A DNA stretch of 64,000 nt from Oxytricha trifallax (GCA_000711775.1 ARYC01000408.1:62001-126000); one strand, 5' to 3'. Counted from the stretch's first letter, positions 44,799 through 57,647 are shown. Program-made: numbers and translations. The notes: generated by a model from the sequence alone, not told the origin.

Positions 44799-46398
44799 TC
44801 AAATTTAAAATTCTTTCGTTGGAGCTGGCTTCTATTTCTTTTCTTCCTCCTGATACTTCCTTCCTCATAGGTTTCTTCTCTTACTGCCAGCTCCAGCATC
44901 TAAGTTCATTGACTCTTGAGGCTAGATATTTGAATAAAGTTTCTTGCTAACTTCATACTTTGTCTGCGACTTTCGCTCTCTGTGAAGCTTGCTCTATTCA
45001 TTTATCAAGAAGATACCATTACCAGATATTTTTAAAGAGTTAAGCTACAAATATTACTTGAAGTATTAGGGTGCTTCTGCAGTTCTGATAGCCTCTCACT
45101 TATCTTGATCTCTTGTTTGTCCTTATCTTATGAAGAGATGCTGTACCTTTTCTAATGAATTCTTGAATAATTTCATTCAAGTACTCACCTTTAATTGTAG
45201 CAAGTATGCCAAAGAATTAATTTCTTTCAGGTAGTTTAAAGCGAATTAAGTGATTTAAGAAGGGGTCTACAAAATTAATCAAAATTTTAATAATCATATA
45301 ATGTATAGTTCATGTACAGTAATATACTCTTAAATGTGCCATAATTAGCTCTATTTCTTGCATCTAGATCAAAATAAGTTATTGTGCTTATCTCGAGTTC
45401 GGTGCTCTTTCACATCATCAGGTCTGAAGCATCAATAAAAGTCGAGTTGCAGGATCATATGTTCACATCTCAGCCACATCTCGATTTAAGACTGCTAATC
45501 TAAGGATCAATTGACAGGGTAGTCCTCCATTTTATTCGGTGAAATTTTAATAAATTAGAGATTTTAATTAATTAAATCAGACAAATTAAAACTTTTAAAA
45601 TTTTTATGATTAATGATAAAAGTTTTAACTAGTAATTTTAATCTATAAGGAATTATGAATAGTGATGTCTTAATTAACTTTAAACTGATACTTATTAATT
45701 AAGACCATGTCTGCTTTAATTAATTAAAATCTCTAATTTATTAAAATTTCACCGAATAAAATGGAGGACTACCCTGTCAACTGATCCTTAGATTAGCAGT
45801 ATTAAATCGAGATGCGTCTTTGATGTGAACATATAATCCTACAACTCGACTTTTATTGATGCTTCAGACCTGATGATGTGAAAGAGCACCGATCTCGAGA
45901 TTAGCACAATAACTGATGTTAATCTAGATGCAAGAAATATAGCTGGTTATGGCACATTTAAGAGTATATTACTGTACATGAACTATACATTATATGATTA
46001 TTAAAATTTTGATTAATTTTTTAGACCCCTTCTCAAATCACTAAATTCGCTTTATTTGACAACTGCTTTTTAGTAGACAGGTACTGCGAAACCTCTGGGT
46101 CAATCAAAGCATCATCAACTAAGTTAATCAATGAAATTTCAGGATAGTTTGAAATCTCCGCATTCTTTACATCTGAAGTTTTAAATTCTTTTTTCTCTTC
46201 GCAGAGTATCGCTCTTAGATATGAAATTTTAGTACCTTCCATCGTTGGTAGGAACAAACCAACTACATAATGAAGATTATTTTTTTTTAGCTCATTGCCT
46301 TGATGCTCTAGGTAGCGATGAAAATCCTCCTTGCTTCTAAATTTTTGAATCAATTCTTGTGCTTGCACTCTTTTCATTGCAGCATTCATTGACTCCAT
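44799..46398 (-). pseudogene. TBE-5 '22-kDa' gene, split by an 814-bp MITE
   Basis: ATG 46398 (MESMNAAMKRVQAQELIQKF). VGLFLPTMEGTKISYLRAIL, IPNYPEIS-like ISNYPEISLINLVDDAL and STKKQLSNK precede the insertion at 45239-46052. The C-terminal part continues at 45236 with a basic tail near 44900 and TGA 44799-44801. The intron-1 position holds a 36-nt GCAATG...GTAG stretch that also reads through, as in TBE-2. Confidence 0.8.
45239..46052. repeat. 814-bp palindromic MITE, TA target
   Basis: Starts AAGCGAATTAAGTGATTTAA and ends TAAATTCGCTT, with TA at 45237-45238 and 46053-46054. Comparison with TBE-2 (GTAGTTTATTTGAC) shows the empty site with a single TA. Arms of ~400 bp include GGTAGTCCTCCATTTTATTC and CACATCATCAGGTCTGAAGC. 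Non-coding. Confidence 0.88.
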
Positions 46399-46473
46399 CT
46401 TGTTTACAGATCTAAGAAATGATATTCAAATCTATGTTTATTTATTTCAATTATATACCTCTGTAAAACTTAC

Positions 46474-48163
46474 GGTTGTTGACGTCCGTGCCTCCCAGCA
46501 CCGTCAGGGCCTCCCACCAACGTCAGGGCCTCCCAGCAAAAGTCAGGACCTCCCACCAACGTCAGGGCCTCCCAAAAGTTAATATAATAAAGATATTAAA
46601 ATCTTTTTATATAATTCAATTAAACTTAGTTTAGTTCAAATTATACTAATTTTTAAATAAAAATTACTTTTTAAATACAAACTTTAAAAGACACTAATAT
46701 AATTTTAGTATTATTTTTCGAAAGTTAACTTTTTAAAAATCTATTTTATTAATAAATTATTCTCATTTTTTAGAATGATCCAAATTTCCTTAATATTCTA
46801 TTAAATTTTATTTTTAAGTACTCAAAATCATATCGCAAGTATGATCAATATTTAGAATTGTGATATCATTATTTATAAATTTTAATTACAACATTATTTC
46901 TAAAATACGCTAGATTCTAAAATTGTTTTCTAATTTAGATTCTTATAGATAATGTTATTTTTTTACACAGGTTTATCCTTTGAAAAATAGTGTATTTTTA
47001 CAATATCTATACTTTAAACCTTTTCATTTATTTGCTTACATTTACACATTACACTTAAAAATTTAATTGTTAGTATCTTCAATTATAATAAAACAATTTA
47101 ACATAGGAAATTTTGATATTTTCCTGAAACTAGTAATTATAATTTTAAACATTATATTGTTATACATTAATTTTAAGTTTATATTCATTTATCATTTGTT
47201 TTAAAACTAACAATAATCTTAATACTTAACTAATTACTAAAATAATTAGCGTTAATATATAAAAAATTTCTATATTAACTATTTTTAATGAATATTTTTT
47301 ATTATTTTTGATCTCTTAAACATTAATAATATTTATCATTAATTAACATCCGAATTTTATAAATTTATGGTACATATTTTAATATATGCGAATTTTTAAA
47401 GGAAGTTGAAATATAGGTTTTTAGTTTGTACAATTTTAATGATGATTATTAAAGATTAGATAACTGACTTTAGCGACAAAATATCATAGGAAATATAGAT
47501 ATATGCAAAATAATTGAAAGTTTATTGCGGTTACAGTTTCAAGTGAAACAGTAAATAGAAATTGATAGTTTACAGTTTAAAAAGTAACTTATATTATACT
47601 TTAAATTATTGAAAATGAAAAATTCATAATACTAGTTCTTAAAATAATGAAAAAAGTTTAGTTAGTTGTCCTCAATATTACCATTTAATTTAGTTTAAAT
47701 TCATATATCAATATATTTTATTTTACCTTAATTCTTTAATAATTTGTATAAACAATTAGTTAAAATGTTAAATTATCATTTAATTAGATAAATATTTTAT
47801 TTAGAAATATACTTTTTGTATACATTAATCAATATTCTAGGTTATTAATTATAAAAATATGCATTTATATTGTTTAGAAGATTTAACGAGACATTGTTTT
47901 CTTAAATATGTTGAAAAGTTAATTTATACTCCTTTGTAACACACCTGCATGTTAATGAAAAAAAAAATTTTTAATTCTAAAATTTCTATAAAATTATCAT
48001 TGTGTTATTGGTTTAAAAAAATGTGGGAGGCCCTGACGTTGGTGGGAGGTCCTGACTTTTGCTGGGAGGCCATGAAGCTCTTTGGGAGAACCTGACGATA
48101 CTGGGAGGCCCTGACGTTGGTGGGAGGCCCTGACGGTGCTGGGAGGCACGGACGTCAAAACCC
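46474..48163. mobile_element. 1.7-kb element with G/C-rich inverted repeats and 8-bp target duplication
   Basis: AAACTTAC at 46466-46473 recurs at 48164-48171, and TBE-2 has the single empty site. Inverted ends of about 110 bp read TTGACGTCCGTGCCTCCCAG, followed by tandem units of GTCAGGGCCTCCCACCAAC. The ~1.4-kb AT-rich interior shows no convincing coding frame. The 8-bp duplication fits hAT- or Merlin-type enzymes; the mobilising transposase is not here. Confidence 0.82.
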
Positions 48164-48171
48164 AAACTTAC

Positions 48172-48585
48172 TATTAAATATGGCATCATATAGGAAGTCA
48201 ATCTCTAAGTATGATATGGAGAAGGATTTGAGAACTGGTTTCAAACTTTAGAGATTGATATCAATTTCTACTGTTATAGTTCCATATTTTTAAATTTAAA
48301 TTGGTACGTACTTAATTAGGAGCACCTCCTAAATCGGTACATACTATAATCAACTTATTATTGAAAGTTAAAATGGTTACTTACTCACCCAAATTTAGAG
48401 CTAGATCGTCTCTTAGCACTCATATTTTCTTTTTCTTCTATAATACTCTAAAAACTTCACTAAACTTTTAGACTTGCAAACCTTTTATATATCTTCTCAG
48501 TTTTAGAGACAGTTTTATAATTTAAATTAAAATTTAAATATGAGCGCTAACATTTAAAAAAACAACAGCACTTCCATCAAACTAA
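48172..48585. promoter_or_regulatory. Divergent intergenic region of TBE-5 (right part)
   Basis: Retains the conserved box TATTAAATATGGCATCATAT with AGGAAGTCAATC (about 48172-48210) and one ACTTAATTAGGAGCACC motif (about 48310). The 1.7-kb insertion separates it from the 22-kDa gene. Confidence 0.4.
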
Positions 48586-51445
48586 ATGAGACTTACCTTT
48601 GGCAGCAATAAAAAGTGTGATAGTTGCGAGATGAACTCTCATAAAGAATAACAGAGATGTCACTTGAGGTCTCTGTTTTTAAAATAGAAAATAAATGACA
48701 AACTAGTGTGTGGGAGAGAGAGAAGAAGAAAGACATTAATGAAATTCCTAGACAAACTGAAGAAGTAGAGGTATACTTTTGTAATAAGTGTGAGAGAGAT
48801 TTCGCTCATAAATCTAGTTTTGTATAGGCATACGAAAGAGCATAGAGAAGCCAAGCCAACTGTAAACTAAAAGCACAATAAAATAGACGAAAAGTATGAT
48901 TGCTTCGAGTCCATAAGCAGCATACTAAACAAAAGATTTAAGAAAGCATCTTTTAAAAGCTCACAAGAAAGATTTAGAGATTGAAAAGCATGAAGATGAA
49001 TTGAAGCTACTAAAAAAAAGAAAAGCAAGAGAATCTTCGAAAGTGGTAGAGCTTGAACAAGCTAGTGAATCAGAATATATGAGGAAATCACGCAACCTAC
49101 TAGCATCAGAAATCACAAAGATCATGATTAAAATTCAATATAAAAATATTCCTATTCTTGCCTATATTAACCTAGACACTTCACATTAAAGCTACCTTAT
49201 ATTAGAAGGCTTATTTGATAAGAAATATATCAATATGCATACAAGGTATATCCCTTCAGCTATCTCTTAAGTGATGATAAATATTAGATGGAGTTACAAA
49301 AGATTATCAAGTAATTACTCAGGCAAAGTTTAAAGAGTGTAGTTGCTTAATCAAGCTGGATGCTGTTCTCCTTGCAAAGGATCTTGTTGCTTTCAGACTC
49401 CCACTCTATTTAATGACCCTAAGAGATTTCATAACATATCTGTTCCGACCGAGACCCGTACCCCCCCCGTACCCCTCTTCTAAAAAATACCCCCTTCACA
49501 CCCGTACCCCTCGTACCCGCCCCCATTCCCCCGTACCCTCCATACCCCCCCTACCTCCCCCCATAAAATCCCCCATTTCATATGAAATTTTTTATCCGCG
49601 CAGTCTGAATCGATTTCCTTCATGACATCTCGTCATCATATATAGATAATTTTTTATAAGAAATATCATAAATTTTTGAAAATTTATTCTTTGCTTATTA
49701 ACCCATAATAGCATATTAATTTCATTTTTTTTAATTTTTCAACGCTCACCATTATTTTTGAGTACATACTCTCATAAGAAATTATTTATTTTATGAGTAA
49801 CACATTGATAAACATAATTTTATTTTAAAATGATAATTATTTATAAAGTACTAGCTATAATTCTTAATATCTTTGGGTAATGGCCCCCTGCGATGGGCCG
49901 CTAAAAGTTTTTTCTATATTTTTCTTAAATGTTATAAAAATCATTAAAACATCAAAGTAACTTGTCATAAGTCATTAATAAGCTCCCTTATGACTTATAA
50001 AAGCAGTCTATAACAACAAAAAATATAAAAACTTTTATCAATAACATCATAAAATCCATTCAATTTTGAAATAATATTACTAATTTTTTTAAATATTTTA
50101 TGATTATTATATTTATTTTTTCACAAATTTATATTCTAATATCATGATTAAATGTTATAATTGCGACAAAACATTAATGATTTATGTAATCTTATAGATC
50201 ATTATGCTAAATGATTGTATTTGTCGCATTTATAACATTTAATCATGATATTAGAATATAAATTTGTGAAAAAATAAATATAATAATCATAAAATATTTA
50301 AAAAAATTAGCAATATTATTTCAAAATTGAATGTATTTTATGATGTTATTGATAAAAGTTATTATATTTTTTGTTGTTATAGACTGCTTTTATAAGTCAT
50401 AAGGGAGCTTATTAATGACTTATGACAAATTACTTTGATGTTTTAATGATTTTTAGAACATTTAAGAAAAATATAGAAAAAACTTTTAGCGGCCCATCAC
50501 AGGGGGCCAATACCCAAAGATATTAAGAATTATAACAAGTACTTTATAAATAATTATCATTTTAAAATAAAATTATGTTTATCAATGTGTTACTCATAAA
50601 ATAAATAATTTCCTATGAGAGTATGTACTCAAAAAATAATGGCGAGCGTTGAAAAATTAAAAAAAATGAAATTAATATGCTATTATGGGTTATTAAGCAA
50701 AGAATAAATTTTCAAAAATTTATGATATTTCATATAAAAAATTATCTATATATGATGACGAGATGTCATGAAGGAAATCGATTCAGACTGTGCGGATAAA
50801 AATTTCATATGAAATGGGGGATTTTATGGGGGGGGTACGGGGGGGTATGGGGGGTACGGGTGGTACGGGTGTGAAGGGGGTATTTTTTAGAAGAGGGGTA
50901 CGGGGGGGGTACGGGTCTCGGTGGGAACACATATCAAAGGAATCATAAGTAACTTGGATAAATAGCAACTCGGACCATGCAAGGTATTATAAAGCTTCAC
51001 AATTCAGGGTTTGTTCACAGAGATTTGAAGCCAGAAAATATATTGATGTGCTTTACACCAGCATGAGTAGCAATAATTGATTTCAACAGAGCATAAAGAG
51101 GGCAAGTATCAAGACTTGGAACTGTAATGGGAATTCAAGGGTACTATCCAGAAAGAGAAGACTAGAGAGATGGGTCTTTTACTGGGATGTGTGGGGTTTA
51201 GCAGCAATAATAATAGAGTGCGATATGCCTCGCAACGATTACCACTCTACAAGGAGCGAGAAAGATGCTAAGTAAAGAATCAAGTAGTTTATACCAGAGT
51301 CTCTCAATCAATAAAACACATGGCAGAATCAATAATAATAAAACCAAACTTAAGATCAGACATAACAATAGAGCAGATAGAGTTGTGGTTAAGCAATTTA
51401 AACTTCAGACCTCTCTCACATGATCCAAAAGTGCATTTTGAGTGA
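48586..51445 (+). pseudogene. TBE-5 zinc-finger/kinase-like gene, split by a foldback element
   Basis: ATG 48586 (MRLTFGSNKKCDSC) to TGA 51443-51445. Finger remnants are CNKCERDFAHKSS and HREAKP, then IKIQYKNIPILAYINLDTSH. The 1489-bp foldback lies at 49441-50929. After it come the catalytic loop (FVHRDLKPENILM, ~51010), AIIDFNRA, YYPEREDQRDG, IIECDMPRNDYHSTRSEKDA and the tail SHDPKVHFE. Several indels are present. This copy shows the uninterrupted CCTCGCAACGATTACCAC site used by the foldback in TBE-2. Confidence 0.85.
49441..50929. mobile_element. Foldback element, TGTTCC family, copy 2
   Basis: Starts TGTTCCGACCGAGACCCGTA and ends CTCGGTGGGAACA, with target duplication CATATC (49435-49440 and 50930-50935). 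C-rich outer arms (TACCCCC runs), then TTCATATGAAA, GAATCGATTTCCTTCATGAC and ~600-bp AT-rich inverted arms meeting near 50190. Shares end motif, 6-bp duplication and inner boxes with copy 1 (9070-10187). A proline-rich frame in the C-rich arm is incidental. Confidence 0.87.
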
Positions 51446-51490
51446 TTAAATTAAATACATTTATAATAAATTTCACATTAAAACCTATTA

Positions 51491-52712
51491 TTACTAAAAT
51501 ACATAAAATTGGGTAAATTGGTATAAATTCAAATAAATGAAAGATTATTATCATATATAACAGTCATGACTTTGATATTTGATAAATTAAATTTAATGTA
51601 CAGTTTTAAAATTACTAAGAAATCTGAATGTAAAATTGTCTATTGTACAATTAATTCCTGTATAAATTGCCCTATAAAATAAACAAAAAGTTAATGTACA
51701 AATCCTAAAATTGTACACGAAATGTGCAGGAAAGATCAGTGCATTAGTGCTTAGAAGTACATAAATAGCAAGCAATGTACAATAGACAATAGACAATTAG
51801 GGTTTTATGATATACTTGAGAATTGTGCAAAAAGCAAAACCCGATTAGTGTTTTACCGAAGATGTGATGTATAATGTGATTTAAGTTTTGATTAATTATT
51901 AAGCGCTGGGTACTATTGTCTAAACCGGGAAATCTGAAGCACTGCATCTCCCTCGCGTCGAAGCCACTCTCTGTCTTTCCCATCACTGCGTTAGACTGCG
52001 CTCTACCGTATCGTGCCTGATCTTGATCGTCCGCGTCACTAGTGCCTCTTAGATGCTTGGTACATTAGTTCCTCCGTGATTCAAGTTCCACAAGTCGCAG
52101 TATTTTCTCTTACACTCTCAGAGTCATGTGCACCGTAAGTTGCAGTTGCCGATTTTTGCACTAGTGACACGGACGATCAAGATCAGGCACGATACGGTAG
52201 AGCGCAGTCTAACGCAGTGATGGGAAAGACAGAGAGTGGCTTCGGCGCGAGGGAGATGCAGTGCTTCAGATTTCCCGGTTTAGACATTAGTACCCAGCGC
52301 TTAATAATTAATCAAAACTTAAATCACATTATACATCACATCTTCGGTAAAACACTGATCGGGTTTTGCTTTTTGTACAATTCTCAAGTATATCATAAAA
52401 CCCGAATTGTCTATTGTCTATTGTACATTGCTTGCTATTTATGTACTTCTAAGCACTAATGCACTGATCTTTCCTGCACATTTCGTGTACAATTTTAGGA
52501 TTTGTACATTAACTTTTTGTTTATTTTATAGGGCAATTTATACAGGAATTAATTGTACAATAGACAATTTTACATTCAGATTTCTTAGTAATTTTAAAAC
52601 TGTACATTAAATTTAATTTATCAAATATCAAAGTCATGACTGTTATATATGATAATAATCTTTCATTTATTTGAATTTATACCAATTTACCCAATTTTAT
52701 GTATTTTAGTAA
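51491..52712. mobile_element. 1.2-kb palindromic element, TA target
   Basis: Starts TTACTAAAATACATAAAATT and ends with its inverse, TA on both sides (51489-51490 and 52713-52714). The empty site CCTATTAATAACC is seen in TBE-2. Arms of ~550 bp are nearly identical. Each arm contains the same ~80-codon frame (MMGKTESGF...), which is a by-product of palindromy. The centre (52040-52165) has a unique loop between GTCACTAGTG-like inverted sites. Confidence 0.87.
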
Positions 52713-52791
52713 TAATAACCCCAACCCCTAACAAATTCCCTTCAAATCAGAGCACTTATAAACCTCATTAAGAGGTTTTGGTGTTTTGATT

Positions 52792-53482
52792 AGTAAAAGA
52801 ACTATTTTGTGAGGATTTGCTAAAGTTTTTAATGTCTATATATATATATATATATTTAAAAAATTATCCCAAATAAACTATTCAAAATTTGATTCTGATA
52901 TTTTATAATAAATTATTAAAGTTCTTTCTATTGAAAAAATTATTTGAATCTGATTTGCATTTAGATTTAAAGTTTATTTATTGATGAATTTATAAAAATT
53001 TAAAATAAAAGTTCTTTTTGAATTTAAATAAACTTCTGCTAAACTTTTCTTTTACAAAATATATATATAAAAGTTATTAAACTTAAGAATATGTTATTAA
53101 GACCACTGAGTTAATAAATTCTTAAAAATTATTTGCGTTTAGAAAAAATATAAATTACTTAACTTTTTTTTAATGGTTTGATTTGAAAATTTCCCTTTAA
53201 TTCCCTTTAATCTTTTCTCCAATTAATATCAAAGCATATTAAAAATATTTTAAGAATTTTATATTGCATTATAAGACGAGTTGTTTATTTAATAATTGTT
53301 AGGCACCCCCAAAAACCCTCTCTTCACTAGATAATAGGGGTATTATCATTATCCCAATTTTTTAGTAAATTTCATAAGTATAAGTGAATAAGTAAAATTA
53401 AAGCATATCTAAAATTAATTTTACATGAAAATATAAATTGATAGAGGGAATCTCTATTTTAAACCAATAATTATTCTACATA
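52792..53482. other. AT-rich spacer
   Basis: AT-rich; a short C-rich patch (GCACCCCCAAAAACCCTC, 53302-53319) is the only departure. No gene supported. Confidence 0.45.
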
Positions 53483-53897
53483 TTGTAGAAATACATTTGA
53501 ATTTGGAAAATTTATAATAATTAAATTAAAAATCAATTAAATTATTGGCAGTTAAAGTTGGCCAATTTAAACGATCTAGAGCTTATTCGATAGGGAATTT
53601 AAAATTAGCTGGACTTTATTATTGGCGGTACTATTTTATCGCATCTCTGGAGTGAGATAACTCAACTTTAATTAAACTTAACTAAATTCATTAAATTATA
53701 CCTTCACATTAAAGTTGAGTTATCTCACTCCAGAGATGCGATAAAATAGTACCGCCAATAATAAAGTCCAGCTAATTTTAAATTCCCTATCGAATAAGCC
53801 CTAGATCGTTTAAATTGGCCAACTTTAACTGCCAATAATTTAATTGATTTTTAATTTAATTATTATAAATTTTCCAAATTCAAATGTATTTCTACAA
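53483..53897. repeat. 415-bp palindromic MITE, copy 2
   Basis: Same ends (TTGTAGAAATACATTTGAAT) and same length as copy 1 at 10691. The left flank is TA; the right flank is AA, probably a mutated TA. The copies differ by scattered substitutions and by small changes in the AT-rich parts. Confidence 0.88.
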
Positions 53898-54065
53898 AAG
53901 TATATAAAGAAATCATAATTATGAATAATTTTTGGGAATAAAATATTATTTCACTAAAATCTAATAGTAAGATTTACAGTTATTTGTAGTTTTTTTATAA
54001 AACCTTTTTTCTTTTTATCTATAATATTATTTTTATTAAATATGAGTCCATTACATAAATATTAA

Positions 54066-54660
54066 TGGCTATGGAGAAGCATCCCCCCTAATGTTTACAT
54101 TTATTTTGTAGTCTGATAGAATTTTTGACGCTGAGTAATAGTAGCTCATGAACATGGTCTACGTGATCAATAGATTTTGAGCTATGACCTCTTATAATTC
54201 AAAAATTTTATATAAAATCATAATAAAAAAGACAAAAATTTTCAATTTTTCTTCAAATTTTTAATTTCTTTATATTATCGTTAATGAAAAATAAGAAATT
54301 TAACAAAATATATAAATCTTATATAATTATTAACAATATATATTAAATCTATTTGTTTTTGCATTTGTTTAATAAGAAAGAATAATTTTTATTTTTTTAT
54401 AAATTGTTAATAATTAAATAAGATTTATATATTTTGTTAAATTTCTTATTTTTAATTAACGATAATATAAAAAATTAAAAATTTTTGTCAATTTTATTAT
54501 GATTTTATATATAATTTTTTGACCTATAAGAGGTCATAGCTAAAAAACTATTGCTCGCGTAGACCATGTTTATTAGTTACTATTACTCAGCGTCAAAAAC
54601 TCTATCAGTCTAAAAAATAAAAAGTATACATTAGGTGGGGAGAATGCTTATCCATAGCCA
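54066..54660. repeat. 595-bp palindromic element, TATTAA target
   Basis: Starts TGGCTATGGAGAAGCAT and ends ATGCTTATCCATAGCCA, with TATTAA at 54060-54065 and 54661-54666. Arms contain TTTTTGACGCTGAGTAATAG and GTCTACGTGATC/GCGTAGACC-like inverted segments. Non-coding. TTAA within the duplication recalls piggyBac-type targets, but the ends do not identify a family. Confidence 0.78.
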
Positions 54661-54666
54661 TATTAA

Positions 54667-55549
54667 TTTATTTAAGCTTGATAAAAATAACGTTTACAAG
54701 GCAAACTTGAGTGAATCAATACAATCAACTATATAAAATTTATTATTTTTTTTATTCTTACTGATAGAAACATAAATAAAATTGCCATTTTAAGAAAATA
54801 ATATCATTATATAAAACATATCTGATGAATAACGTGCATTAATCTAGCAGAACTTTATTTAAAATATATTTTAACTGGCTAAAGTTTATTGATGATTTTA
54901 TTTTAAATATGTTGTCTAAAAATTCTTTAATATCTTCTTTGGTCTAAAATAATATTTAATTTAAGATAATTCAATAAATTAGTCTTTTCCCCTTTCATTT
55001 TTAAGACTCTATAATATTCATATTTACCATGGTTTAAATTTACCTAAAGTTCTATTAAAATTTAACAAATACTAATAATTTTATATTTTTCTAGGTTATA
55101 GGACTTGAACATTGATTAAAAAAATTAAAAAACTTATTTCTTATTTTTACTCTTATTTTATATAGTAATTATTGATTTTGTTCGATGCTCTCATCCTCTT
55201 TAACTAATGGCATGTTTGTAAATAATAAATTAATTTAAGGAGATTTTTGTTAAATACTACGATATAAAATATTAATTCAACATAAATTATTTTATAAATT
55301 GGATGAATTATAAAGTGCAAATAAGGGATGATATTTAAAAACTTATTATATTTTAATTCAAATAAAATAATAAATTTGATAAAAACAATAATATGTCAAT
55401 AAAATATAGATTAATTGATAATTTCATGTGTGATAGAATTTAAAGGTTTAATAATATTTATGAAATTATTTAAATAATATATAAAAACTAGTGTAAATTA
55501 ACAAATGCAAAATCTTTTACTTAAAAAAACTATTTATTCTGCTTATATA
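54667..55549. other. AT-rich spacer
   Basis: No clear gene. A short minus-strand segment at about 55165-55215 (NMPLVKEDESIEQNQQ) may be a coding fragment related to the EF-hand segment to its right. Confidence 0.3.
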
Positions 55550-55640
55550 AAATTGTACCCTTTTAAATAGAATAATTTTGACATCTTCTTTGTGAACTTC
55601 GCCATCATTGTCGAAGTCGTACCTTTATAAAAGATGGTCA
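55550..55640 (-). CDS. EF-hand coding fragment (probable MDS)
   Basis: The minus strand reads DHLLQRYDFDNDGEVHKEDV, a calcium-binding loop D-x-D-x-D-G-E-V-x-x-x-D preceded by the usual helix residues. The final ligand is Asp rather than the common Glu. It is bounded by AT-rich DNA. It probably belongs to a macronuclear calcium-binding gene (calmodulin-like or CDPK-like); the rest was not located. Confidence 0.55.
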
Positions 55641-56476
55641 GGTTTAAAGATTTAAGGTCCATAATAATTATAATTTTTGTTTGATTATAAACAATTCAAT
55701 TTTAAATTAAAAAGTAATCAAATTAATTAAACATAAGGAGAAAGATTATCAACAAGCGTGAATCGGCTTACATTTTATAACATTAAATTACTTAATTACA
55801 ATATGTTTGATTTATTTTTTACATTTAGAAAATTGAATGCAATTTCTCTTGTAGACTGGAGTGGAAAAGCATTATTAAAAAATAAAATTTATAAATATTT
55901 ATAATTAATTACATTAGGAGTTTGTTCATAAAATCCTGAAATGATAAATTAAAGAGATTTAAATTTGTTATATTTTTTTAATGTAATCTTTGTGTAACAT
56001 ATATAAATTTAATGATATAAACCCATTCTTATTGATGTCAAGTAGTAGATTTATTTGTTTTAAAATAAAATTAAAAAAAATATATAAAACAATATAGAAT
56101 TATATTAAATTATTCATTTCTGAATAACAATTTATTGATGAATTTTAATGATTATAAAAAATTATTCAGATAACTGTGTTGATAGAAATCTTTTTTCTCT
56201 TATTTAAGTATGTGAAATAATATTTCCTTGATTATAATTATTAAATTATATGATCACTGGCATTAATTAAATAAAATGATTGAAAAAGTTAATTTGGTAT
56301 AAACATTAATATTTCCTTTTTAAATTAAGTTATGTTATAAAATGATTAAAAAAATAAATTGAATGTAGAGTTTTCAGATTTATAAAATAAATGAAAACCA
56401 AAAAAATATAAACAAATTATTTAACATAAACTCTATAAAAATATTATGGAGTTAATTGAAATATAATATTTAAAGT
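55641..56476. other. AT-rich spacer
   Basis: Nothing supported; a small GC patch at 55848-55872 may be coding. Confidence 0.35.
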
Positions 56477-56581
56477 AGTCAAAACCCCAAAACCCCTTAG
56501 TGAGGTTTATAAGTGCTTTGATTTGTAGGGTATAGTTGGGGTCTTATTGGGGTTAGTAGAGAAATTAGGCCAATTTGCAAA

Positions 56582-57640
56582 ATGAGAAATAGAAATTAGC
56601 GAAATTTAGGGTCTATTTATGATGAGTAATATTTAGATTTACTGCTTAAGCTTAGGTATGGTACGAGTATTAATATAGACTAAGTCAAACCAGTACTTAA
56701 TTATGCAGCTATAGCAAAGCTATTACACAAGAGTGCCTCAACTGTTAGGTATCACTGCATGTTAGCTGTTTAGCATTTTAATTCTGGTTCTTGAAAGCAT
56801 CCATCAAGAAAATAAAAGTTCTCACACCATATTGACCACCTCTGCGACTCGAAGACTTTAAAGTATTGGGCACACTTTCCAATAGACTAGCGAGCTGTAA
56901 TGTTCAACGCAAGTTTCCTGACATGCGCATCTCTCCTTAAACTATAGCCAACATTTATAGAAGAAATGGTATTACTTTCAAGACTGTCAACAGAGTGAAG
57001 AGAGTAATTGATTTCACAGTGCCATTTTATAGTAATAATTTAAACTATATATATGATTAAATGCAAAGAGATATTACTAATAACATCAAGTTCATACACG
57101 CTGATGAAGCTGTGATTACCTTCAACACCTTTATAAATAAGTATTGGTATAAGAAGTATGATAATATAGAAGTCTATGATTAAAAAGTGAAGGTAGTCAC
57201 CCATGCAATTTTAACTGGTATAAGTGAAGATTCAGGCCTAGAGAGTTATGTTATTCACCCCCGCTCTATTAAGCGAGAGTAGTATATAAAGTTCCTACAT
57301 AAGCTCAGAGAGAAGTATAGTAACCAAGAGATCATCCTGTTTGTTGATAACCTCTCAGTTCATAAGACTAAGGAGTCTAAGAAAGCTTATGAAGAGTTAA
57401 ACATAACTCTTGTATGCAACGTTCCTTATAGCTCTTAATTTAATGGAATTGAATTCTACTGGAGTTAAATCAAGACTCACTACAAGAAGGTGCTGCTGTA
57501 TCATCTTATGCATGACTTACCCATCGATACAGTAGACTTAATTCAAAGCAGCTGTAAGAGAGTGAGCGTAGATAAGACAACAGTCTGTGCGAGAGAGGGA
57601 AGAATGAATGTTTATAAATAAGTTTTAGATTTAAATGAAG
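56582..57640 (+). pseudogene. TBE-6 transposase
   Basis: ATG 56582 (MRNRNQRNLGSIYDEQYLDL). In-frame TGA at codon 71 (56792-56794). A further deletion lies near 56902 (ATGTTCAACGC for ATGTTTCATCGC). From there the conserved HADEAVITFNTFI, HAILTGISEDSGLESYVIHP, LFVDNLSVHKTKESKKAYEE and FNGIEFYW blocks are recognisable. The usual terminal TGA has been lost by change near 57637, so the frame runs into the convergent gene. Confidence 0.87.
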
Positions 57641-57647
57641 AATAAGT

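Larger units (their letters stand above)
43657..52788 (+). mobile_element. TBE-5, 9.1 kb with four nested insertions
   Basis: The left end CAAAACCCCAAAACCCC at 43657 is preceded by ATT. The right end GGTTTTGGTGTTTTG at 52788 is followed by ATT. Removing the four inserts (45239-46052, 46474-48163, 49441-50929, 51491-52712) and their target duplications leaves about 3.9 kb. Same subfamily as TBE-2. Each nested element shows its own target duplication: TA, 8 bp, 6 bp and TA. Confidence 0.95.

Noticed and set aside
49413..49625. Proline/arginine-rich 70-residue plus-strand frame
   Set aside because: It reads through the C-rich inverted arm of a foldback element; composition is dictated by the TACCCCC repeat.
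52217..52459. 80-residue MMGKTESGF frame present twice
   Set aside because: Both copies lie in the mirrored arms of one palindrome (51491-52712); duplication is structural and no wider coding evidence exists.
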